This document shows, in pieces, positions 9,163-16,398 of a stretch of DNA of 64,000 nucleotides. Origin of the DNA: JABWBD01 sp040768665 (GTDB lineage Bacteria; Planctomycetota; Planctomycetia; Pirellulales; Thermoguttaceae); assembly GCA_040768665.1 (NCBI GenBank), contig JAXGMN010000007.1, positions 62,001 through 126,000 of the forward strand. The letters run 5' to 3'. A model generated the notes under the pieces. That model did no database searches. It saw only the letters and a program-made list of their open reading frames with translations, and was not told where the DNA came from. Both the position numbers and the translations under genes were made by a program. Numbering within the stretch: the stretch's first letter is position 1; each line of letters starts with the position of its first letter.

Positions 9163-9263
9163 AGAGCCTATCCCCAAACCGCCGGGGACTGGCTCATTTT
9201 GCGGAGTCTTCGGAGCAAAATGTGCCTGTCCCCTTCTCCTCGCGAGGTTTTGGAATAGGCTCT
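9163..9263. repeat. Palindromic element of the GGGGAC superfamily
   Basis: The outer arms AGAGCCTATCCCCAAACC and GGTTTTGGAATAGGCTCT are near-perfect inverted repeats. The inner stem has GGGGACTGGCTCATTTTGC on one side and GCAAAATGTGCCTGTCCCC on the other. These pair except at two positions (T/T in this orientation), the same two positions as in the other elements of this window. No clear target duplication is visible. It lies upstream of the DUF488 pair. Confidence 0.75.
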
Positions 9264-9370
9264 TGGTGCCCCGCGCAAAATAACACGGCGTGCCGCAGAG
9301 ACTTGGCTCCGCGACACGCCGTCGGACCATTCAACTTGCCGCCCTTAGGGAGGGCCTCGGCGGGGGGAAA

Positions 9371-9931
9371 TCAGCGATTCTCGATGGGCCGCTCGGGCGT
9401 GCGCTCAACATCGACATCGACGTCGGTCTCGGTCTCGCGTTCCGTGCCCGTCTGCCACATGCGATCGGCCGAGGCAGGCCAGTTATTCTGGTCGAAGCCC
9501 TGGGCCGTCTGCATCCGGTTCTTGTCGATGTTCAGCGAGGCGACCAGTTCTGCGTCATCGCCCTGACCGCTCATCTGAAGCTGGAACGAGTCCCACGGCA
9601 CCGCGACGAGCTTGTCGCCGATCCCTAGGAACCCACCCATCGAAACCGCCGCATACCGGATCTTCCCTGTCTTGGCGTCGATCGTGAAGTCTTCGATCTC
9701 TCCCAACTCCTCGCCGCCAGCGCCCCGAACGTCCAGGCCGATCAGATCGCTGGCCTTGAACAGACCCGCTTGGTGCAGGTTCACGTGTTTGTCCTTGTGG
9801 CCCTGCTGCTGGACCCGGACATCACTCTGGCCGGGGGCGGTAGGCGTTTCGACGCGCTGCTGGGCCCAAGCGGTTCCCGTTGCCATCGCCATCGCGCAGG
9901 CAAACGTCATCAAGCGATACGACAGTTGCAT
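9371..9931 (-). CDS. Secreted PRC-barrel domain protein
   Basis: This 186-residue protein has a signal peptide (MQLSYRLMTFACAMAMATG, cleavage after AWA). A short charged linker follows, then one PRC-barrel domain (about residues 55-125: GLFKASDLIGLDVRG, GEIEDFTIDAKTGKIRYAAV, KLVAVPWDSFQL). The C-terminal tail is low-complexity and acidic (ERETETDVDVDVERT). The start is supported by AGGAGAGGTG just upstream. PRC-barrel domains in exported proteins are small beta-barrels of unclear role, sometimes linked to stress or envelope functions. It stands alone, divergent from the gene at 10440. Confidence 0.8.
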   Translation of the reverse strand: MQLSYRLMTFACAMAMATGTAWAQQRVETPTAPGQSDVRVQQQGHKDKHVNLHQAGLFKASDLIGLDVRGAGGEELGEIEDFTIDAKTGKIRYAAVSMGGFLGIGDKLVAVPWDSFQLQMSGQGDDAELVASLNIDKNRMQTAQGFDQNNWPASADRMWQTGTERETETDVDVDVERTPERPIENR

Positions 9932-10439
9932 AGCACCTCTCCTTCTTCTCGGGGTGCATCGGGAAATGCCCGTAGTGCACCGCTCTCTTCTCCCGTTCTT
10001 GTCGCGACAACGTGCCACGACTCGACAACTCCTAGCAAGTCAAGAAGCAAAGTGCGTACCAGAGCCTTTGTTTAGGCGGCTGCGCCGGCACCCGTCCGAC
10101 TCCGACGCGGGCACCTCGGCGCGGCAAATGCATGGCGGTTAATACCTTCGGCGAGACGACTTCTTGACGAACGACCAGGAGGCCGGCCTGCGAACGCTCC
10201 AATGCCCGGACTCTCGGGTCAACAGTGGTTTTTCAGCGCAACTCTCCCTGGACAACTTCGACACTCCGACGCGACGCGTTGTCGCCAGGGGAGCCTTGTG
10301 CCGTCCACGCCCCAAAGAGTTATCGCCCGGGTCGATCGATTTGGCCGTGCGTTTCGAGTATGCTGATGACACCGACCGGTGGCCCCTGGCCGCCGACACG
10401 GGATTGTTGACACCCCACTATCGCGTATCGGGCTCGGGA
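9932..10439. other. Divergent intergenic region
   Basis: This 508-base region separates two divergently transcribed genes and should contain both promoters. I see no convincing sigma-70 promoter, repeat or small gene in it. The open frames across it look like GC-rich chance frames. Confidence 0.5.
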
Positions 10440-11057
10440 ATGCGTCTTTGGGTCAGGCTTCTCATCACGGGGCTTGTCGTGGCGGGCATGGGTGCGGGGG
10501 CATGGTTTTATGCCAATCGCCACCCGCTTAGGCGGCAGTGGATGTGCTACCGGGTAGGCACTGCCGGCGGCTACGAGGAGGCGAAAGCCGGTTTCCGCTG
10601 GTTCGAGTCCGGACCGAATCGCGAAGCCCGCCTCGGCGAATTGGTCGCGAAATGGGGCACTGGCAACGAGCAGTTCGATCTTTTCCTGGCCCGCTATGTC
10701 GGCGATGCCGAGAGCTCTGAAGCCCTGCGAGAGCGGTTCTCGCTGGAGTTCGGCTGGCGCGACGAAATGCTGGATCGCTGGGCACGCTATTGGGCGTGGC
10801 AGGCCGATCCGGATCCTGATCGAGAGATCGCTTCGATCCTGAGCTATCTGGACACGCTCGCCGGCACAGTCCCGCGACGGGAAATCTCATGGCGGGAGGT
10901 GCTGGACCTGCAGGCAATCTTCTGCCTGACCGGCCGGTCGGAACTGGCCCGGCGTTTGAAGCCGACGAACTGGCGGGAGCGCTACCAGCAGTGGCAACAA
11001 CGCCGACCGTCCACTTTGCCGTCCGTCTCCCGGCCCGCGATGCCGCTGGCCAACTGA
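10440..11057 (+). CDS. Membrane-anchored hypothetical protein
   Basis: This 205-residue protein starts with a single signal-anchor helix (LWVRLLITGLVVAGMGAGAW, residues 3-22). The rest is a soluble, tryptophan- and arginine-rich, probably all-helical domain (RWFESGPNREARLGELVAKW, DEMLDRWARYWAWQ). I do not recognise a family. The ATG at 10440 was chosen because the membrane helix then lies at the N-terminus; the ribosome-binding site is weak. The proline-rich C-terminus is probably disordered. It is likely exposed in the periplasmic or paryphoplasm compartment, by inference from the anchor. Confidence 0.6.
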   Translation: MRLWVRLLITGLVVAGMGAGAWFYANRHPLRRQWMCYRVGTAGGYEEAKAGFRWFESGPNREARLGELVAKWGTGNEQFDLFLARYVGDAESSEALRERFSLEFGWRDEMLDRWARYWAWQADPDPDREIASILSYLDTLAGTVPRREISWREVLDLQAIFCLTGRSELARRLKPTNWRERYQQWQQRRPSTLPSVSRPAMPLAN

Positions 11058-11165
11058 ACGATCTCTGCTTCGACCGTTCGTGCTCCGCCAAGAAACGCAA
11101 GCCGGCCGAAACCGTCTTCCTTGACGGATCCGGCCGGTACAGCGCTGTGGAAGCGGTTGCCGGCG

Positions 11166-11477
11166 TTACGGGCCAACCGGCCGTGGCACCGGATTCAAGA
11201 AATCTCGCGGTCCTCGGACGGTGTAATACGGGTAGGTAACTGCCCCGAAAGGCTGTGGGGCAGTCGGCGTCGCGAGGCCCATCCCTACGGTGTTCAGTCC
11301 GCACTGCCCAGGACCGCAGGCACCGGGACCGCACGTATTGAAGAATCCCGGGCAGCCTGCCGGACCACCTGCCGGACCACCCGCGCAGGCTCCGTTGACC
11401 ATTCCGTGGTTACTGGTACAGCCGCTGAGGCCGGCGACCACGACGGCCGCGAAAATGACCGACAATGCGTGTTTCAT
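11166..11477 (-). CDS. Small glycine/cysteine-rich lipoprotein
   Basis: This 103-residue protein has a type II signal peptide: a basic start, a hydrophobic core (VIFAAVVVAGLSG) and lipobox LSGC with the lipidated cysteine at residue 20. The mature part has short Gly-Pro-Cys repeats (GGPAGGPAGCP, CGPGACGPGQCG), then a proline-rich tail ending in PRPVGP. Such small Gly/Cys-rich lipoproteins are common in planctomycetes and have no known function. An AAGGA lies upstream of the start. It is monocistronic. Confidence 0.7.
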   Translation of the reverse strand: MKHALSVIFAAVVVAGLSGCTSNHGMVNGACAGGPAGGPAGCPGFFNTCGPGACGPGQCGLNTVGMGLATPTAPQPFGAVTYPYYTVRGPRDFLNPVPRPVGP

Positions 11478-11815
11478 ATCTGCTGCATCCTTACATGCCG
11501 TGGTCTTGGGTCTGCCGCGACCGAGGCTCTTGGGCGGGAATCCGAGCAGCGTCTCGGCGGGGCGTCATGCACAGGCGGTCCTCCACGGTCCGCAACATGT
11601 GCGTTCCGACACTTCCTTGTAGATTCTCATCGGCCCACTTTCCGGCAGAGTCCAGAAAATCGGCAGAACTACTTCGTCCGGCGCCACTGTCATCCGTCCA
11701 CGCTGGACGCCTGGCGCCGGAAGTGATACCGTAGACACCGGTGGCCCGGCAAATGGGGGGCAGACGACGTGGATGCCGCAAATCGTATCGTTGTGGTCGT
11801 CACCGCGAGTGGATC
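11478..11815. other. Intergenic region between divergent genes
   Basis: This 338-base region separates the lipoprotein gene (minus) and the phosphoesterase gene (plus). No repeat, RNA gene or credible small coding sequence was recognised. Confidence 0.4.
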
Positions 11816-12679
11816 ATGGTAGCTTCCATCGAATACATCGAGCAGATCATCGCCACATTCCGAAAAGCGGTTCAGACGAACCTTTCCGCTCCGGGGAGGG
11901 AGGGGAGCGTTGTCGTTCTGCACCCGGAGTTGGCGGGCGAGGTGATGGTGACCGGTGATATCCATGGCAATCGCCGGAATTTCAACGCAATCCGCAAAAT
12001 CGCCCAACTCGATCAGAATCCTCGACGACACCTAATTCTCCAGGAGGTGTGCCACGGCGGGCCGACCTATCCCAACGGCGGCTGCATGTCGCACTTGATC
12101 CTCGAGGACGTGGCCAGGCTCGTGGTGCAGTTCCCTGGGCGTGTTCACTTCATCCTCGGCAACCACGAGTTGGCCGAGATGACCGACTACCCGATCCAGA
12201 AGAACAAGCAGATGCTCAACATCAAGTTCCGCCTGGGTCTGCAGCACATGTACGGGCCGGCGACGGAGAAGATAAGGCAGGCGTCGTGTGAGTTCATTGG
12301 CAGTTGCCCTGTGGCCGTTCGGCTTCCCGGCGGGGTGTTCATCTCCCACAGCGTCCCGGAAAACGCCGACAGCAACCGGTTCGACACAAGTGTTCTTCTT
12401 CGCGAGGTGGATCGTTCGGAGTATTTTGGGCGATCGGGAATCTTCGAGCTTGTTTGGGGACGCGACTACCGCGCGGAAAACGCGAAGGCTTTTGCAGAGC
12501 AGGTGGGCGCACAGGTCCTGATCAACGGCCACGAGCCTTGCCCCGAGGGCTACTCCACCCCAAATCCCACGCAAGTCATCCTCGATTGCTGCAACGATCG
12601 GGCGTCCTATGTGATCCTCACCACAGACCAGGATTGGACGCAGGAGCAGATTGTCCAACGCGTTCAACGGCTTTCCTGA
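11816..12679 (+). CDS. Calcineurin-like metallophosphoesterase with atypical metal motif
   Basis: This 287-residue soluble protein has the PPP-type blocks VTGDIHGNRRNF (GDIHGN at residues 47-52), FILGNHELAEMTD (GNHE at 115-118), the histidine motif VFISHSVP and a final NGHEPCPEGY. The family's middle block GDxxDRG, which bridges the metals and contacts phosphate, is replaced by LQEVCHGGPTYPNGG. The protein is therefore a divergent subgroup, and its substrate cannot be inferred. The ATG at 11816 was selected because the upstream in-frame extension is arginine-rich and lacks a ribosome-binding site. The next small membrane-protein gene begins two bases after the stop, suggesting an operon. Confidence 0.8.
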   Translation: MVASIEYIEQIIATFRKAVQTNLSAPGREGSVVVLHPELAGEVMVTGDIHGNRRNFNAIRKIAQLDQNPRRHLILQEVCHGGPTYPNGGCMSHLILEDVARLVVQFPGRVHFILGNHELAEMTDYPIQKNKQMLNIKFRLGLQHMYGPATEKIRQASCEFIGSCPVAVRLPGGVFISHSVPENADSNRFDTSVLLREVDRSEYFGRSGIFELVWGRDYRAENAKAFAEQVGAQVLINGHEPCPEGYSTPNPTQVILDCCNDRASYVILTTDQDWTQEQIVQRVQRLS

Positions 12680-12681
12680 CC

Positions 12682-12945
12682 ATGTGCGACAACGGTTCAG
12701 CTCCAGCCTCGCCGCCTCCGAAGCGCCGGCGGTTTCAGTTCGGCGTAGCGACGCTCCTGATTGCTGCGATCCCGGTGAGCCTGCTCGCAGCGGCCTTGGG
12801 CGGTATGCTGGGTCAGAGTGCCGGCAGGCCGATGATGCCCGCCCCCTTCTTCGTGCTCCTTTCGATCGCCACGCCTTTGGGACTGGTGATTGCCGTCAGT
12901 CTCGTTCGGTGGGCCGTGGACCGGTGGAAGCATTCGGACCGCTGA
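12682..12945 (+). CDS. Small two-helix membrane protein
   Basis: This 87-residue protein begins 2 bases after the phosphoesterase stop codon. It has a proline-rich basic N-terminus and two predicted membrane helices (FGVATLLIAAIPVSLLAAAL and FVLLSIATPLGLVIAVSLV) with a basic tail. It resembles the many short planctomycete membrane proteins whose N-terminus reads RRRFQFGVATLL or similar. No function is known. The tight spacing suggests co-translation with the phosphoesterase. Confidence 0.6.
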   Translation: MCDNGSAPASPPPKRRRFQFGVATLLIAAIPVSLLAAALGGMLGQSAGRPMMPAPFFVLLSIATPLGLVIAVSLVRWAVDRWKHSDR

Positions 12946-13043
12946 AGAGTTGCTGAAAGCCAATCGCGGAGTTCTTGCTGCCAAATGCCCACTTGGTCGT
13001 TGTAAGGATGCACGATTTGCCTTTCATTAACGGTTTGGACAGG

Positions 13044-13174
13044 CCAACGCACTTCCGGCCCCCTGCCGCCTCGTGCGGCAGGAGCCAAAGGTTCCCCAGC
13101 TAGCACGCGTCCTCCAACGCACTTCCGGCCCCCTGCCGCCTCGTGCGGCAGGAGCCAAAGGTTCCCCAGCTAGC
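13044..13174. repeat. Tandem pair of identical 61-bp hairpin units
   Basis: Units at 13044-13104 and 13114-13174 are identical over 61 bases and separated by 9 bases (period 70). Each contains the perfect hairpin CCTGCCGC-CTCGT-GCGGCAGG. The pair precedes the glycosidase-like gene by about 150 bases. Confidence 0.85.
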
Positions 13175-13323
13175 CGCGACTTGTGTAGGACGACGAGCTC
13201 GGCACGCGGGACCTACCGGCTGCAACCGGCTCCTGAACCATGCCTGTATATCGTAAACCGCCGCCGTTATACTGGCGCCAGGCGTGGGCAAGGCCGGAAC
13301 GAGTTTTCTCGGGGGAGTGTTCC

Positions 13324-15852
13324 ATGAAGACGCCTCATCCAAAATCGCTTGCTCTGATCGGGCGTTTGCTCTGGGGGGTAGTCGTCGCCCTTATTGTTTC
13401 CACGGCCGCTTCGGCGCAGGACGTGACCGGCGGAATGCCCGACCCGGCGATCGACCCGCCGGGCGAGCCTTTTTCGTACTTCTGGCGCCCCACCGACGTA
13501 ATCGCACCGCTGGATTCGCCGGTGGCCAGCGAAGTCACGCCGGAGGGCTACCTTTACACCGGGTTCGGAGAACTGATGTTCTTCACCGGAAACCCTCCTG
13601 AGCCGATCGACATTCGCGTCCGCACGCTTCGCGAGGGCTACATGCCGGTGGTCGAATACCAGATGGCGAAGCACGGCGTGCGGTATCGCTTCACGCTCTT
13701 CGCTTCCGATCTCGGCGGGTCGCTGGCGGGAGTCCCCGTCAATTTTGCCAGCGTGGAGCTGGTCAACGAAGCCGGTGAGCAGCGGGCCGCATTCCTCTCC
13801 ACGGCCTTCCGCCATTTGCCCCCCAGCACGCGAATGTCCGGCCTGGGCGACTATCGATTCAGCCAGCGGGCCGATCTGCTGCCCGAGGCTCTGACCAAAG
13901 GCCAGACCGGCTATAACGCCAACTGGACGTACGGATTCACCCACGGCGCCGTGGTCCGCGACGGACGGATCCTCTACTGTTTCCCCACCGATCCTCAGCC
14001 GCACCTCGCCTCCTTGGCGTTGCGGCAGTTCGGAGTGCCGGCCCTGCGATACTTGTCCGGCGAGATCGTTCCTTACGGTAGCTCCCGCCAGGCCCACCAC
14101 CCGCAGTTGCCGATGGGGCTGGTGATGTACCGCGTGGTCCTGGCCCCGGGCGAGCGGCAGCGGCTCGTCTTCAAGATGCCGATCGTTCCCTTGCCTCAAG
14201 ACGGCGAAGAGGCCGACCTGTTCCGAAAAGCCGACTGCGAAAAGGAGCTTCAGAAGACGTGCTCGATGTGGAGCGAACGGGTCGGCAAGCGCAATCCGCT
14301 CCGATTCCCGGAGCCGAAGGTCAACGATTACTTGCTGGCGAACACGGTCTCCCAGATGCTTGCGGTCGACAAGATCGGCGACGACTACGTGATGTGCGTC
14401 AACAAGTTCCAGTATCACCGCTACTACGTGGGCAACGCGGCGAGCATGGACATCGCGCTGGACATGGTCGCCCAGCACGACGTCGCCCGCAACTGCCTCC
14501 TCTACGCCCGCAAGATGCAGTTCCCCGACGGCAACTGCGGTTTGCCGGGCCGCAAGGAGCAGCTCTGGTGGGAGATGACCGGCTATGTGCTCTGGGGATG
14601 GGGCCGCCATTGGCAACTGACCCACGATCGCGAGTTCCTCGAGCAGGTGTATCCCGGCGTGGTGGCCGCGGTCGGCTTCATCCAGCGGACGACCGCCGCC
14701 GACCCGCTCGGGCTGATGCCGCCGGTGGGGATCGTCGACGACGCCATGCTTTCCGGTGTGCGGCAGACCGGGCAGAACGTCTGGGCCCTGATCGGATTGC
14801 ACGGCGCGGTCCGCATGGCCCAGGCCATGGGCCGAAGCGACGACGCCCGCGCGTTCCGCAACGAGTTGGACCGCTATCTGGCCGCGTTCAAGAAAGCAGT
14901 CGACGCCAAAACGGCGACGACCGGAGGCGTCATCACTTCGGCCCTGGAAGGAAAAGCTTTCGGAAACCACTGGGACAACCTCCTGATGCTCTATCCGGAG
15001 CCGCTCTTCGAACCGTTCGACCCCCGCGTCACGGCGACCCTCGCGCATGCCCGCGGTCAGCTCGTGGAAGGCTTGCTGCCTTTCCTGTTCCCGCTGGCGA
15101 TCGGTAAGCGCGGCGACGATTGGCCCGGCGTAGCCCTCACCGGCATGGCCGTCGTCGAGCAGGACGGGTATATCTTCTCCGAGATGCCATCGATCCATTA
15201 CTGGCAGTCGCCCGATCTCGGTCAAAACGCACTGGTGCGGGGCAAGCCGGAGGATCAACAGGCGGCCGTCCGCGATCTGTACGCCCTGCTGGTGCACACC
15301 TCGTCGACCCACGCGCCGCAGGAGTTCGGCACGGTGCCTTGGGGCTCGCGAGACCTCGGCTACGGCACGACCAACCTGCTGCCCGACGGTGCTGCATCGG
15401 CCAAAACGATCGAGTTACTCCGCAATATGCTCATCCGCGAGTCGGGAGAGGATCTGTATCTGCTGTCGGCCGTTTCGCCCGAGTGGCTCCGCCCCGGGAA
15501 GACCCTTCAGGCGATCGATGCGCCGACGAATTTCGGGCCCCTGAGCTTTACGCTGAAAGCCTTGGACGGTTCGCTTCTGCTGGATCTCGAGGGAGTCGAC
15601 CGCAACCCGCCCAAACGGCTCCTCGTGCGGGTGCCGTGGTTTTTTGACTTGGCTTCCGCAGAGGCGGACGGAAAGGCCGTGAAGGCGGAGGACGGGCACC
15701 TCGTGCTGCCGTCCGACGTGCGTAAGATCAGACTGCTTGGACGGATCAAGGAGAACACTCCGCCCTTGAGTTATGAACAGGCCGTCAGCGCGTACAAGGA
15801 GCAGTACCGTCGCAAGTACGAGGAGTTCTTGCGGACCGGAGTGCGGCGCTAA
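13324..15852 (+). CDS. Secreted six-hairpin glycosidase-like protein
   Basis: This 842-residue protein has a clear signal peptide (basic start, LLWGVVVALIVSTAASA, mature from about residue 31). An N-terminal beta-sandwich is followed by a large helical region (about 340-700) with repeated aromatic and acidic motifs such as FPDGNCGLPGRKEQLWWEMT, WGWGRHWQLTHDREFLEQVY and NVWALIGLHGAVRMAQAMG. This pattern is typical of (alpha/alpha)6-barrel glycosidases of the rhamnosidase/trehalase type. A C-terminal beta domain follows. The exact glycoside hydrolase family cannot be assigned by eye. A GGGGGAG ribosome-binding site precedes the ATG at 13324. Neighbours downstream (Tat-signal fragment, LVIVD propeller) suggest a secreted sugar-degradation cluster. 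Confidence 0.7.
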   Translation: MKTPHPKSLALIGRLLWGVVVALIVSTAASAQDVTGGMPDPAIDPPGEPFSYFWRPTDVIAPLDSPVASEVTPEGYLYTGFGELMFFTGNPPEPIDIRVRTLREGYMPVVEYQMAKHGVRYRFTLFASDLGGSLAGVPVNFASVELVNEAGEQRAAFLSTAFRHLPPSTRMSGLGDYRFSQRADLLPEALTKGQTGYNANWTYGFTHGAVVRDGRILYCFPTDPQPHLASLALRQFGVPALRYLSGEIVPYGSSRQAHHPQLPMGLVMYRVVLAPGERQRLVFKMPIVPLPQDGEEADLFRKADCEKELQKTCSMWSERVGKRNPLRFPEPKVNDYLLANTVSQMLAVDKIGDDYVMCVNKFQYHRYYVGNAASMDIALDMVAQHDVARNCLLYARKMQFPDGNCGLPGRKEQLWWEMTGYVLWGWGRHWQLTHDREFLEQVYPGVVAAVGFIQRTTAADPLGLMPPVGIVDDAMLSGVRQTGQNVWALIGLHGAVRMAQAMGRSDDARAFRNELDRYLAAFKKAVDAKTATTGGVITSALEGKAFGNHWDNLLMLYPEPLFEPFDPRVTATLAHARGQLVEGLLPFLFPLAIGKRGDDWPGVALTGMAVVEQDGYIFSEMPSIHYWQSPDLGQNALVRGKPEDQQAAVRDLYALLVHTSSTHAPQEFGTVPWGSRDLGYGTTNLLPDGAASAKTIELLRNMLIRESGEDLYLLSAVSPEWLRPGKTLQAIDAPTNFGPLSFTLKALDGSLLLDLEGVDRNPPKRLLVRVPWFFDLASAEADGKAVKAEDGHLVLPSDVRKIRLLGRIKENTPPLSYEQAVSAYKEQYRRKYEEFLRTGVRR

Positions 15853-15882
15853 ATCAGATTTCCCAATTCATGGAGCAGGTCG

Positions 15883-15902
15883 CCGCCGGGCTTGCCCGGT
15901 GG
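15883..15902 (+). terminator. Short GC hairpin after the glycosidase-like gene
   Basis: The sequence CCGCCGGGCTTGCCCGGTGG forms a tight stem about 30 bases after the stop codon. There is no T tract, so this is a weak candidate. Confidence 0.25.
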
Positions 15903-15995
15903 AAGCCACGATTGCCGGCTAGAACGCCCTCTTCCCTTCTTCATTTTTTAACGGCCATCTTTTAACTACCCTCTTCTCCTGAACGAGGTGACCCG

Positions 15996-16198
15996 ATGCC
16001 GCACAGATCCGACGCACATCCGATTTCTCGCCGCGCCCTGCTCGGTTCCACCGCCCTGGCGGCCGCCGGTTCGCTCGCCGCCGCCTCAGCCGAACCCGCC
16101 GACCAACCACCGTCGCCTGCCACCATCCGCGACCGCTTCTGGATCTACACGGTAGCGGCCGGGCTGGACAACAATTCGCTCGAGCTCGGCGGCGTCCG
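15996..16198 (+). pseudogene. Tat-signal protein gene truncated by a repeat element
   Basis: A GAGGTGA ribosome-binding site precedes an ATG. The product starts with a twin-arginine signal (SRRALLGSTALAAAGSLAAA) followed by a mature start DRFWIYTVAAGLDNNSLELG. After about 68 residues the frame runs directly into a palindromic repeat (from about 16199) and stops. The rest of the gene is missing. It looks like the N-terminus of an exported enzyme of a planctomycete sugar-related family, but I cannot name it. Insertion of, or recombination at, the repeat removed the body. Confidence 0.65.
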
Positions 16199-16297
16199 GA
16201 GACTGGTTCATTTTTCGGCCAATTCCAGTATGTTGGCGTCAAAGACGTTGGTTGATAACATGGAGCTGTCCCCCTCTTCCGCCCCGTGAGCGGTTGC
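16199..16297 (-). repeat. Palindromic element family B, left-truncated copy
   Basis: This is homologous, in reverse orientation, to the elements at 21241-21364 and 29523-29645. It shares CATTTTTCGGCCAATTC and CTGTCCCCCTCTTCCGCC and ends CCCCGTGAGCGGTTGC, but lacks the opposite outer arm. The truncated end coincides with the break in the Tat-signal gene. Confidence 0.75.
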
Positions 16298-16398
16298 TGG
16301 CGACGCGGGGTTCAACTGGGGAAGTGTTTCGGGCAAGGGCCACGCAGCCTACGACAACACGCCACAGTTCAAAAGACGAGTAACGCCGGAGGAGTGCT

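Noticed and set aside
9163..9263. Hairpin upstream of the DUF488 pair considered as a rho-independent terminator
   Set aside because: It lies upstream of a gene, and its arms and internal mismatches match the dispersed element superfamily, so a repeat is the better explanation.
13267..15312. A 681-codon minus-strand frame opposite the glycosidase-like gene
   Set aside because: The plus-strand protein has a signal peptide and coherent (alpha/alpha)6-like motifs. The reverse product has biased composition and no motifs.
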